This document shows positions 1 through 7,254 of a stretch of DNA of 12,263 nucleotides, one piece after another. The notes beneath the pieces are model-generated. The model had not been told where the DNA came from. It saw only the letters and a program-made list of their open reading frames with translations, and did no database searches. Origin of the DNA: Circinella minor (lineage: Eukaryota; Mucoromycota; Mucoromycetes; Mucorales; Lichtheimiaceae); assembly GCA_016758965.1 (NCBI GenBank), contig JAEPRB010000589.1, forward strand, positions 1-12,263, in the 5' to 3' direction. A program made the translations under genes and the position numbers. Position 1 is the first letter of the stretch; each line of letters starts with the position of its first letter.

Positions 1-2038
1 CAAAACAGCTTGTTAAGTGAAAAAAAGGAGCAGGAAAGAGTTGATTGTCAATATTGGGTATATTATGGGCAGCTTTTTTAAACATGGGAACATGAAATCA
101 TATTGGACGCATCTTTTTTATTATAAATAAGAGAGTTACACTATGGCGGAAAAAGTGGCAACTAACTGCCATTTAGTTCACAAAACTGCCATTTTTTCGG
201 CGTGCAAAAATGGCAGATATGATATTCTATAAGAACAAAAGGTTCACAGCTGCCATTTTTTTTTAACGGACAAACCCTTTACCATTTATTTAGACTCATA
301 TTTTTGAATGTAATAGGCTCACATTATCCCATATATTATCATTATTTACTGAAAAAAGGCAGTTGAGCATGTATTATTGAATTTTTTATTTTATAATGTA
401 TTGATAATTATGTTTATTTCTCTTGGAACCTCTTCACTAGGGTCTATTATTGTAAAAGTGACAACAAGAGCTACCATCAAGATGGTTGTGTGTCAATTTA
501 GCTTACCTTTGACTCTATTGATACTCTATAAAAACGTTATTAAAAATAATATTACAGCAAGAAATAAAAAGCTTTACATACTGTTACCTACCTTCAGGTT
601 TTATGTCTGTGATTGTTCCACCCACTGTCTTCGAGATAGACACAAGTTTGGGTATCAGGTATATAGAAGAAATAGTCTACATGTAAGTAATAAGATGTTA
701 ATAAAATTAAAATATAAATATTCGAAGGGTTTTTACCGATTGATTGTTGTAAGAGTACCTATAAAAACAAGGCCGTCCAAAGACTACCGAACATATAAAA
801 CTGTGTATACTTAAAAAAGTTAAAAATGGACTAAAAGTTTTTATCTGACAAAAAACTGTTAGTTTACACTACAAATTCAAATCTCATTACTTCAGTCATT
901 GCAAACATGTGGAAGCCGAGCATTCTCTTTTGCATTTTCTTTATTCTTAAAAGATAGATACCTTTACCGTTGCTTTTAAACGCTTTATTTGAAGAAATAA
1001 ATAAAAGTAAAAGTATGGTAATTGATAAAAAGTATCACTTCAGAATTAATGAGATAAATGTATATTTTTATTAGGGTAAAAATAGACTAAAGAACTCTGC
1101 TGCTATGAAATAATTGATCCTTTTTATATTGCACAATATCTCCTGGGCTTTGATGATGAGTCAACCTTTCTGGTTTTGGAATATATCTATATTTTGTTTC
1201 ACGCCTTGTGTTAAGCGAATACTACTCGTTAGAATTGTCTTCGGTTAACTTATGTCCCGAGATGAAGGATCGGGAGCACGATTATTCTAATAAATATTTA
1301 TTGTTTTGAAACACTTATTTATAACGTTTCGTACAGCGATTACTGTCAAAGATGCACACTTGTTTCAAGTTAAATTGGCGGTAGAACATAGTCGTTATAG
1401 TTGATCATTTATCCATTGTCTTTTCCCATGGATAAAATACGATCCCAAATATAGAATGTCTTATCGAGCTTTATATATTTGGTTGTAGAAAGTAGGTATC
1501 CATTAATCCATACACTATTTCTGTTATACACTTAATAAGGTGTATAATTATGTCAATATATAAGTAAATGAACCATTTATAATAATAGCTGTTCTTTTCT
1601 CTCTATGGGTAGCTAATCCATTGAGAGAACTATTAATATTTGATTTCTCTTTCTTATATTCTTGATTTGATAGGAGAGGGTTTTCTTTCTTCCAATCAAG
1701 ATATAAACTCAGCAGTGATATGATTCTATATCCATCTGTCATTTATATTGTTAATTATGCCAATCATGCAATCTTTAATATAGATGTATGTACTCGTAGT
1801 AGGAGAAGTTGTATAGCAGTATACATGTGTATGCTGGTATGCAACATTAAAGGTTGTCTTTATTTCATATTTTATTTATTTAAACGATTTGCTTATTTAT
1901 TCTTAAGTGAATCGTACCCAAATACGACAATTCCGACATAAGAACACAAACTTGACTTGTGTATTCGACAGTCAAAGAAGAAATTTACTGATGACTAATT
2001 ACTGTCAAATATGAAATTAATTTCCAGCTTTCATTTAG
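1..2038. other. AT-rich region without a recognisable gene
   Basis: No open frame here shows a domain, a biased codon pattern or a plausible promoter arrangement. The longest (377-814, +) opens only with TTG; its first ATG is at 410, and the product resembles nothing I know. What can be seen is low-complexity AT-rich DNA, the CTGCCATTTTT repeat cluster at 166-260, a short inverted repeat TCCCGA/TCGGGA at 1255-1275, and a 14-bp palindrome AATAAATATTTATT at 1289-1302. The 5' end of the DDE transposon to the right probably lies in this stretch, but I could not find a terminal repeat that defines it. Confidence 0.6.
166..260. repeat. Clustered CTGCCATTTTT repeats with hairpin
   Basis: CTGCCATTTTT occurs at 186-196 and 250-260, and a shorter CTGCCATTT at 166-174. 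The exact reverse complement AAAAATGGCAG is at 206-216, so 186-216 can fold into a perfect 11-bp stem with a 9-nt loop. GTTCAC precedes the motif at 176 and 242, suggesting a tandem unit of about 65 bp. The pattern resembles subterminal repeats of a DNA transposon or a small non-autonomous element, but no bounding ends or target duplication were identified. Confidence 0.5.
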
Positions 2039-2047
2039 TATAAATAG
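2039..2047 (+). promoter_or_regulatory. TATA box upstream of the DDE transposase
   Basis: TATAAATAG lies 63 bases upstream of the first in-frame ATG (2110). A start site about 30 bases downstream would fall near 2070, giving a short leader. It matches the eukaryotic consensus well, but in AT-rich DNA chance occurrences are common. Confidence 0.45.
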
Positions 2048-2109
2048 ACCCCAAATTATTATCCTAACATCTTGGTCAATAAATTTATAAAGGAATTCTA
2101 AACGTACTT

Positions 2110-3372
2110 ATGTACTTTGTTTTATTTTTTATTTTATTTTTTATTTTATTAAATCACACTACCGATTTATTACATTCTGAAAAGCAGCCAACAGATCTCG
2201 ACATGACAGACCCTGAACTTCCTGAAAGAATGGCACAGCTAGAAAAAACTATCGAAGCAAGCAATACATCTAAAACCAAATATGCAGATTATTCAGATAG
2301 TCAGAAAACTTTATTTCTGTATTACTTGCAACTTAAGTTTTTAAGCGCTGCAGCATCAGCTAGAAAAGCTGCGATTAATGTTCGCACTGGTCAGGATTGG
2401 GCCAAGAAACTGAAAAATGATCCCGATTTTGATATTTTCGAAAAAAATACGAACAAGACTGTCAGGAAGGGGAGTCAGCTTCAGGAAGAGCATAAAGCTC
2501 ATTTAATTGAATTTTTTGATGACAACCCACATGCCCGAGTATCCGATGCAGTTGAAGAACTTACCAAAAATTTTGAAGGCTTCACATTGAAAGAAACAGT
2601 GGTTGGGAAATTCATTTCAACTGAATGCAATTTGAGTATCAAAAAAATTACTCGTCATCCGGTTGCTAGAAATCAAAACGCAAAGATCAAAGAGAGACGT
2701 GAATGGGTAGAGACGTGGGCAAAAACAGATATGGACTACACCAAAAATTGTATTTTTATTGATGAGAGTGCTTTTGATATAAATATGAAGCCACCAACTG
2801 CCAGGTCAGCTCGAGGAACTCCAGCTATTGTGACTAGCCCGTCAGCACGAGCTGTCAGCCATACCATTCTGGGAGCAATTTCGACCTGTGGAGTTGTAAA
2901 CATGGAAATTAGGGTTCCTCTGACACCAAAGAGAATCAAAGTTGTTGGTGCTCAGAAACGAAAGGCAACAGCTGTTAAATCAAAAGCAACTGGAGGGACT
3001 AATGCAGGTCATTACAACAATTTCATCAAAAAAACAATGGATGAAATGGATAAGTACCCTCAATTTGAAGGGTTTTACATGATCATGGATAATTCCCCCA
3101 TTCATGGAAAAAACGGCGAGCTAAGACAACTAGTTGAGAGCAGAGGCTACAAGTGTGTTTATCTCCCACCTTATTCCCCTGAACTTAATCCTATTGAACA
3201 ATTCTGGGCTATAGTAAAAGGAAAGGTTAGACGTAGCCAATTTGGAAACACAGAAGATCTTAAAACTAGAATATCTGAGGCATGCGATCAGGTTCCTAGA
3301 AACCATCTTCGTAATTTTGCACAGCATTCAGTTAAAGTATTCGAAGACTGTTTAAACGAGCTCCCCATATAA
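2110..3372 (+). CDS. DDE-superfamily transposase (IS630/Tc1/mariner type)
   Basis: The 420-codon frame is intact. Residues ~66-105 look like an N-terminal helix-turn-helix, and residues ~122-185 like the second helix-turn-helix or winged domain that binds transposon ends. The DDE_3-type catalytic core shows D218 (FIDESAF), D327 (IMDNSPIHGK) and E363 (YSPELNPIEQFW). By family knowledge these bind the metal ions for cut-and-paste transposition in the nucleus. D327 and E363 are separated by 35 residues. The C-terminal helix (~385-420) is also present, so the protein looks full length. The frame opens at ATG 2110, but residues 2-14 are encoded by a TTTTATTTTTTA tandem repeat and give a hydrophobic stretch implausible for a nuclear enzyme. 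ATG 2203 (Met32, G at -3) is the more likely functional start. Similar proteins are common in Mucoromycota genomes. Confidence 0.9.
   Translation: MYFVLFFILFFILLNHTTDLLHSEKQPTDLDMTDPELPERMAQLEKTIEASNTSKTKYADYSDSQKTLFLYYLQLKFLSAAASARKAAINVRTGQDWAKKLKNDPDFDIFEKNTNKTVRKGSQLQEEHKAHLIEFFDDNPHARVSDAVEELTKNFEGFTLKETVVGKFISTECNLSIKKITRHPVARNQNAKIKERREWVETWAKTDMDYTKNCIFIDESAFDINMKPPTARSARGTPAIVTSPSARAVSHTILGAISTCGVVNMEIRVPLTPKRIKVVGAQKRKATAVKSKATGGTNAGHYNNFIKKTMDEMDKYPQFEGFYMIMDNSPIHGKNGELRQLVESRGYKCVYLPPYSPELNPIEQFWAIVKGKVRRSQFGNTEDLKTRISEACDQVPRNHLRNFAQHSVKVFEDCLNELPI
2120..2150 (+). repeat. 12-bp AT tandem repeat at the 5' end of the transposase frame
   Basis: The unit TTTTATTTTTTA occurs about 2.6 times. 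In the transposase frame it encodes a run of Phe, Ile and Leu, which mimics a signal peptide or membrane segment but is better explained as a low-complexity 5' leader. Confidence 0.7.
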
Positions 3373-3393
3373 TTAACATAACAAAATAAACCA

Positions 3394-3541
3394 ACGCGAA
3401 TTGAGTTGGGAAGAACGCGAAATGATTTTAGTTTAAACGCGAATTGGGATTTAGAAAAGCGCAAATATAGTTAAAAAAATACGCAAATTGGCCAATAATA
3501 TTTACGCAAATTGAGATTTAGAAGTGCGCAAATATTTGGTA
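3394..3541 (+). repeat. Seven-unit array, 22-bp period, ACGCRAATT core
   Basis: Units start at 3394, 3415, 3437, 3459, 3481, 3504 and 3526, with spacings of 21, 22, 22, 22, 23 and 22 bp. Units 1 and 3 begin ACGCGAATT, unit 2 ACGCGAAAT, units 5 and 6 ACGCAAATT, units 4 and 7 GCGCAAATAT. Units 3-4 and 6-7 are a closer pair (ATTTAGAA follows in both), suggesting block duplication 67 bp apart. A period of about two helical turns places every core on the same DNA face. It begins 22 bases after the transposase stop, so it may be the transposase's subterminal binding array. No copy was seen on the 5' side of the gene. Confidence 0.8.
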
Positions 3542-3802
3542 TTTAGACATGAAAATAAAAATATGAAAAATGATTGCTTTATCTTCTTTTTATTTAAAGT
3601 CAGCGAAAAAATAGAAATAAAATTAATTCGAAACATACTATATATAATTGATCTTAAGAGCGAGGTCAGAAAAGGGTAGGGAGGGTGGGGAAATCATATT
3701 TCATATTTTTATTTTTCATGTCTAAATACCAATTCAAGTGTCGAAATAAATTCTAACAGAATTGGTTGAGACACTCAAATAAAAATATGAAATATGATTG
3801 CT
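3533..3802. repeat. Three copies of a ~45-bp AT-rich module in +/-/+ orientation
   Basis: Copy A is at 3533-3578 (+), copy B at 3692-3735 (-), copy C at 3759-3802 (+). A and B form an inverted repeat of 40/41 bp (3536-3575 and 3692-3732) with one mismatch and one 1-base indel. B and C share a perfect 23-bp inverted repeat (3692-3714 and 3777-3799). A and C share a 26-bp direct repeat with one mismatch (3553-3578 and 3777-3802). The outer part of each copy, TTGGTATTTAGA or a variant, resembles the array core region TTGGGATTTAGA at 3444. They could be termini of miniature elements or split terminal repeats of a recombinase element. No target duplication was found. Confidence 0.75.
3674..3690 (+). 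other. G-quadruplex-forming motif
   Basis: GGGTAGGGAGGGTGGGG has four G-runs with loops of 2, 1 and 1 bases, a composition known to form very stable parallel quadruplexes. It lies in otherwise AT-rich DNA between module copies A and B, one base before copy B. Its last bases, GGGTGGGGA, also match the polypurine tract of the LTR retrotransposon at 7104-7117 in reverse orientation, so a relic polypurine tract is an alternative reading. Confidence 0.6.
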
Positions 3803-3829
3803 AATCCAGAGAAATATAAGTGTGTAAAA

Positions 3830-4150
3830 TTAAGTAAAATCCATGTTATCATCCATAGCATCGAAGAAAATGTCGTCCATATGTTCATCATCTTCAATAG
3901 TATTGTCATTGGTAATGAGTGTGTTAGTGAAGTCAAAACTGGAGAGATGTTCTCGGCGGTAATGGTTTTCAAACGTAGAGGAAGATGCCCAATTGCCCAT
4001 GGTAACAATGTCGTCTTTAGGTATACCAGATTGAAGAGCCAATGAGGAGGCAATGGACCTTAAGGAGACTCGTTTTTCATCAGTTGAAAGGCGTGTGCTA
4101 AAATCGCACTTATAAAATAATAAAATAAAATAAATAATCGTCGATCCCAC
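3830..4150 (-). pseudogene. C-terminal remnant of a tyrosine recombinase
   Basis: The frame of 106 codons reads in its second half like the end of a eukaryotic tyrosine recombinase of the Crypton/DIRS/Ngaro kind. It has R31 in SLRSIASSLAL, W54 in VTMGNW and Y64 in FENHYRREHL. The spacings (R to W 23, W to Y 10) match the box II Arg, His/Trp and nucleophile Tyr of the family. The usual His three residues before the Arg is Val28. An acidic tail rich in D and E ends at the stop at 3830. The rest of the catalytic domain, including the first Arg and the Lys, is absent. Residues 1-15 come from an AT-rich run (4105-4140) that looks non-homologous, so the ATG at 4150 is probably not a real start; a splice acceptor near 4105 is an alternative. 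Confidence 0.6.
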
Positions 4151-5035
4151 ATGATCGACTCATATACCAAATACAATTCATAAAAGAAAAGAACATCAGG
4201 GATAAAAACTGAGTTACTACTTTAGAACTCAGTTTGACTTAAGATTTCTTAGAACCATCGTCCTCTCAATTCTGACAGAACAATAAGACTAGATCATTGT
4301 TTACGAATCAATCCAATCATAAAGGCAATGACTGCTTAAATTTAAGGCACCATCGGACATGTATTATACCACCCAATGGTACCTTCACTAACAATTAGAT
4401 AACCGTTTAAACCACAGATTCCAATAACTATAAATACCCTGCCGTCTACCATAATGTAGAACGGGACCTAGTTTTAAAACTAATAATAAGAAATAAAAGC
4501 CTACAAGCACTATTAATCTTATTTATCTGTTTTTTATCTATTTTTTTCTGTGTTAAACAAAGTTTCTCCACAAACGTCACAATAAATCAGAAAGAAAAAA
4601 GGAAGACAATTTATTGTACACGCCTTGCAACAATGGGGATTAAATGTGATGTTTGAGATATAGAATATAGATAAAACAGAATAAAAAAAGAATTAAAGAA
4701 ATGAGTCTCTGTTAATCCTTTATTAAAGTTATGGAGAGAAAGTCATCGCAAAAGGGAGGACGCTTTTTATATCAAACATCTGGGAGATTGAATCTGGTAA
4801 GGAATAAGCAGTGGCTTGTTTCTATCTTCTGAAACATGGCAATTAGAATTACATGGTCTTAAGTCAATCAATATTTTCTTATATTGATTGGCCCGAATTA
4901 TTAAGTGAAAAATTCTCATTAGCTGATACTTCAGTAACAGATTAATGAGAGTCAAAATCAACCAATAATAATATAATTCCCAATATATAATCTGTAACAA
5001 GATTATACTGGTAATATGAGAGTACCACTCGAATA
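4151..5035. other. Region without a recognisable gene; several hairpins
   Basis: No frame shows a recognisable domain. Visible structure: a 10-bp inverted repeat AAACTGAGTT/AACTCAGTTT at 4206-4235; a TATAAATA motif at 4429-4436 with nothing convincing downstream; and a perfect 10-bp stem CAATCAATAT/ATATTGATTG with a 6-nt loop at 4865-4890. The integrase of the Ty3/gypsy fragment to the right should continue into 4700-5035 on the - strand, but I could not recognise it in any frame. Either it has decayed or the fragment is joined here to unrelated DNA. Confidence 0.5.
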
Positions 5036-6696
5036 TTATAATTTAACCACATTGAAGGTCATTCTATACGATATTATTGGAGGAAATACGACACGAGCCA
5101 CGCACCAATTAGTGGCATAATCGACACCAACCAAAAGCCAGCGATTTCCTTTCAATGTTGTGGGTAAATCCAAAAAATCCAAATGCCAACGGTCAAAAGC
5201 GGTAGGAACCTTGAGAGGATGCATTTCATCATGATGCGCAAGACCTTTTCGACTATTCACTTGACAAGAGGGGCAGACACTAATCCATTGTTGAATATCC
5301 AGACGCATAGATGGCCACCAAAACCGGGGAATTAATATTTTTAACAAACTCTTGTAACCAGCATGACCGAAAGAATCATGGTATCGAGAAACAGTATCAG
5401 CACGTTGAGCAAAAGGTAAAAAAGGAACAAGTTTTAGACCAGTCTGTGCATCTACAGCAACTTTACGATATACTTGATTAGCAGTAACATGAAAATATTT
5501 TTCTTCTTTATCAAGTATAGCTTTGACTTCTGCCGATTTTACCTTTGCACGTGTTTCAGGGATTAATAGCATGGGCCAGTCGCTTCGAAGTTTTGTAGGT
5601 AATTGGGTCCAAGTAACATATAGATAGTCAGGTTCCATTGGTTTAACAGCATCGGTAGATTCGAAATTCATGCGGGACAAAATATCGGGAACGGTATTTT
5701 CTTTACCGGGTTTATACAAAATTACAGGTGAGTACAATTCTAATTCATTGATCCATCTTACTAATCGATTCGGTGGATTTTCTTTAGATCGAAAATACTG
5801 TAAGGGCAAATGATCAGAGTAAACAGTGTAACCTTTTGGACAGCCTTCAACATAACAACGCCAGGTACGTAACGCATGTAAGATGCCTAATAATTCTTTT
5901 TCTTGAGCAGGAAGCTTGGATTCGGAATCAGCAAATTTTTTTGATTCGAAGCAAAGTGGATGCCAGGGTAGGTTGGGATCATCATCAGGTTGAAGTAAGG
6001 TAGCGCCACAACCACGATCGGAAGCATCGACTTCAATACGGAAGGGCTTATCCATGCGTACAACTTGTAAAACAGGACTGTAGGATAATAGTTGTTTTAA
6101 CCTATCAAAACTGATTTGACAATCGTTATTCCAAACTATCGGTCGTGTTTTAATACCTGTACCTCGGGTGAGGTCTGTTAAAGGAGCAGCAATAGAGGCA
6201 AAGTTCTTGATAAACCTTTTGTAAAATTGAGCAAAACCAATAAATTGACGTACTTCTTGCACATTTTTCATTCTTGGCCATTGTTGTACCACCTGTACTT
6301 TTTCGGGGCTTGGAGAAATGCCAGTCTCTGTGATTCTAAAACCGACAAAATTTAATTCCTTTTTACAAAACTCACATTTTTTCAAGTTGGCTATGAGTTT
6401 TTCTTTTCTTAACACATCCAGAATCTGACGAACATGAATCTTGTGTTCTTCTAATGTCTTGCTATAAATCAGAATGTCATCGAGATAAACAATCGTAGTC
6501 TTGTCAATGTATTCACCAAGAATTCGATTCATCAACGTTTGGAAAACCGGGGGAGCATTACACAAACCAAAAGGTAAGACGAGCCATGAGAATTGTCCAT
6601 AACGAGTATTAAAAGCAGTTTTAGGAACATCTTCAGGAGCAATACGAATTTGATGGTAACCACTACGTAAATCCAAACTGGTAAAATAACGCGCAC
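5036..6696 (-). pseudogene. pol: Ty3/gypsy pol fragment (RT, RNase H, partial integrase), interrupted
   Basis: Counting from codon TTG at 6676: the RT fragment starts inside its first catalytic motif (LDLRSGYHQIRI) and has YLDD at 64-67. RNase H has D217 in VDAS plus the later motifs QEKELLGILHAL and YSDHLPL. The integrase zinc-binding region has its His pair near FGHAGYKSLL and Cys pair in CPSCQ. The integrase core begins with D500 in WHLDF. After V530 the sequence stops resembling integrase and ends at a stop 16 codons later. Upstream of 6676 the RT frame continues as ARYFTS to base 6694, where the LTR of the second retrotransposon cuts in. There are no internal stops in ~550 codons. Gag, protease, the first half of RT, the integrase end and both LTRs are missing. 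It lacks an ATG of its own. Confidence 0.9.
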
Positions 6697-7103
6697 TGTT
6701 GTGTTTTGAGGTAAGTAAATTATAAGGCAGTTTGTGAATAATTTGAGACTGTTTATAAGATGTCTTTATTATGAAATAAAATGAACAAGTATTTATATAA
6801 AAAAGACTATCTGCTGTGCCACTATCTTTAGTGTATCTTTGAAGTTGTTATCATTTTCCCAGTGTGTATCCTGTTACCTTTAACTGCTTATTTTGTAAAT
6901 ATGTAACACTTGGAAGTACTGTCACCTTAGACACATTGTACTTCCATCTCTTTAGTAAGCCTTAATTACTGTGTTCTTGTAACCTTGTGATATGATAGTA
7001 CTAACTATCCAAAATGGGTAATTGATTCCTTAATCATTCTTAATGTATTGATGTCATAGATATGGATTTATATAATGTAGTAATACTATAGCAGATCACC
7101 ACA
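6697..7103 (-). repeat. 3' LTR of the chromovirus-type element (407 bp)
   Basis: The left edge is fixed by the identical copy that starts at 12137 (TGTTGTGTTTTGAG in both) and by the break in the older RT frame. The right edge is inferred from CACCACA at 7097-7103, which mirrors the left end, followed directly by the polypurine tract. Within it are a TATA-like box, an AATAAA signal and an 8-bp inverted repeat GGAAGTAC/GTACTTCC at 6912-6945. In element orientation the LTR drives transcription and supplies the 3' end of the transcript. Confidence 0.88.
6765..6799 (-). promoter_or_regulatory. LTR TATA-like box and polyadenylation signal
   Basis: On the - strand TATATAAAT is at 6799-6791 and AATAAA at 6770-6765, about 20 bases further on. 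A start site 25-45 bases beyond the TATA box would fall at about 6745-6765. The same pair should occur in the right LTR at 12205-12239, where it would drive gag-pol. Assignment rests on motif and position only. Confidence 0.45.
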
Positions 7104-7117
7104 TTATCCCCACCCAG
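7104..7117 (-). promoter_or_regulatory. 3' polypurine tract (plus-strand DNA primer site)
   Basis: In element orientation the sequence reads CTGGGTGGGGATAA and is followed immediately by the LTR start TGTGGTG. Polypurine tracts in this position resist RNase H and prime plus-strand DNA synthesis in LTR retroelements. Its sequence recurs exactly inside pol (8715-8730). Confidence 0.8.
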
Positions 7118-7132
7118 GTATTAACTAATACC
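7117..7132. repeat. Perfect palindrome beside the polypurine tract
   Basis: GGTATTA and TAATACC flank a 2-base centre, giving a 16-bp palindrome just upstream of the polypurine tract in element orientation. It could be a protein site or an RNA stem in the 3' untranslated region; no function can be assigned. The remaining 3' untranslated stretch (7133-7254) is AT-rich with a T-run near 7147. Confidence 0.55.
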
Positions 7133-7254
7133 GTTCAAGTATCTTATTTTTTTTTTTTTATTTATTTATCAGCTTAGTCAATGTATACTTATACATTTAT
7201 ATAATGCTCTTCATTATGTCAAATTTCAATTAAACATCCTCAAATGACACTCAT

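Larger units (their letters stand above)
2039..3541 (+). mobile_element. DDE (IS630/Tc1/mariner-type) DNA transposon, ends unresolved
   Basis: The region joins a TATA box, an intact transposase frame and a directly following array of 22-bp units that could be transposase binding sites. I found no matching inverted terminal repeat upstream of the gene and no TA target duplication. The limits given are therefore only the outermost parts assigned to the element; the true left end could lie further left, and the true right end could lie within or beyond the module repeats at 3533-3802. Confidence 0.4.

Noticed and set aside
377..814. 145-codon open frame on the + strand
   Set aside because: It opens with TTG, its first ATG is at 410, codon use is that of random AT-rich DNA, and no motif or domain is recognisable.
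3394..3541. CRISPR-like array
   Set aside because: Period of 22 bp with 8-9 bp cores is too short, the cores vary, and the setting is eukaryotic transposon DNA.
3536..3732. A clean 197-bp MITE bounded by the A-B inverted repeat
   Set aside because: The repeat is good but the flanks show no target duplication, and a third copy at 3759-3802 plus similarity of the outer ends to the array make simple boundaries doubtful.
4429..4436. TATAAATA as a promoter
   Set aside because: No supportable gene follows in either direction within the expected distance, and the motif is frequent by chance in such AT-rich DNA.
4767..5000. 77-codon open frame on the - strand that could continue the integrase
   Set aside because: It opens with TTG, lacks the D and E motifs expected of an integrase core and resembles no known domain; kept only as unexplained sequence.
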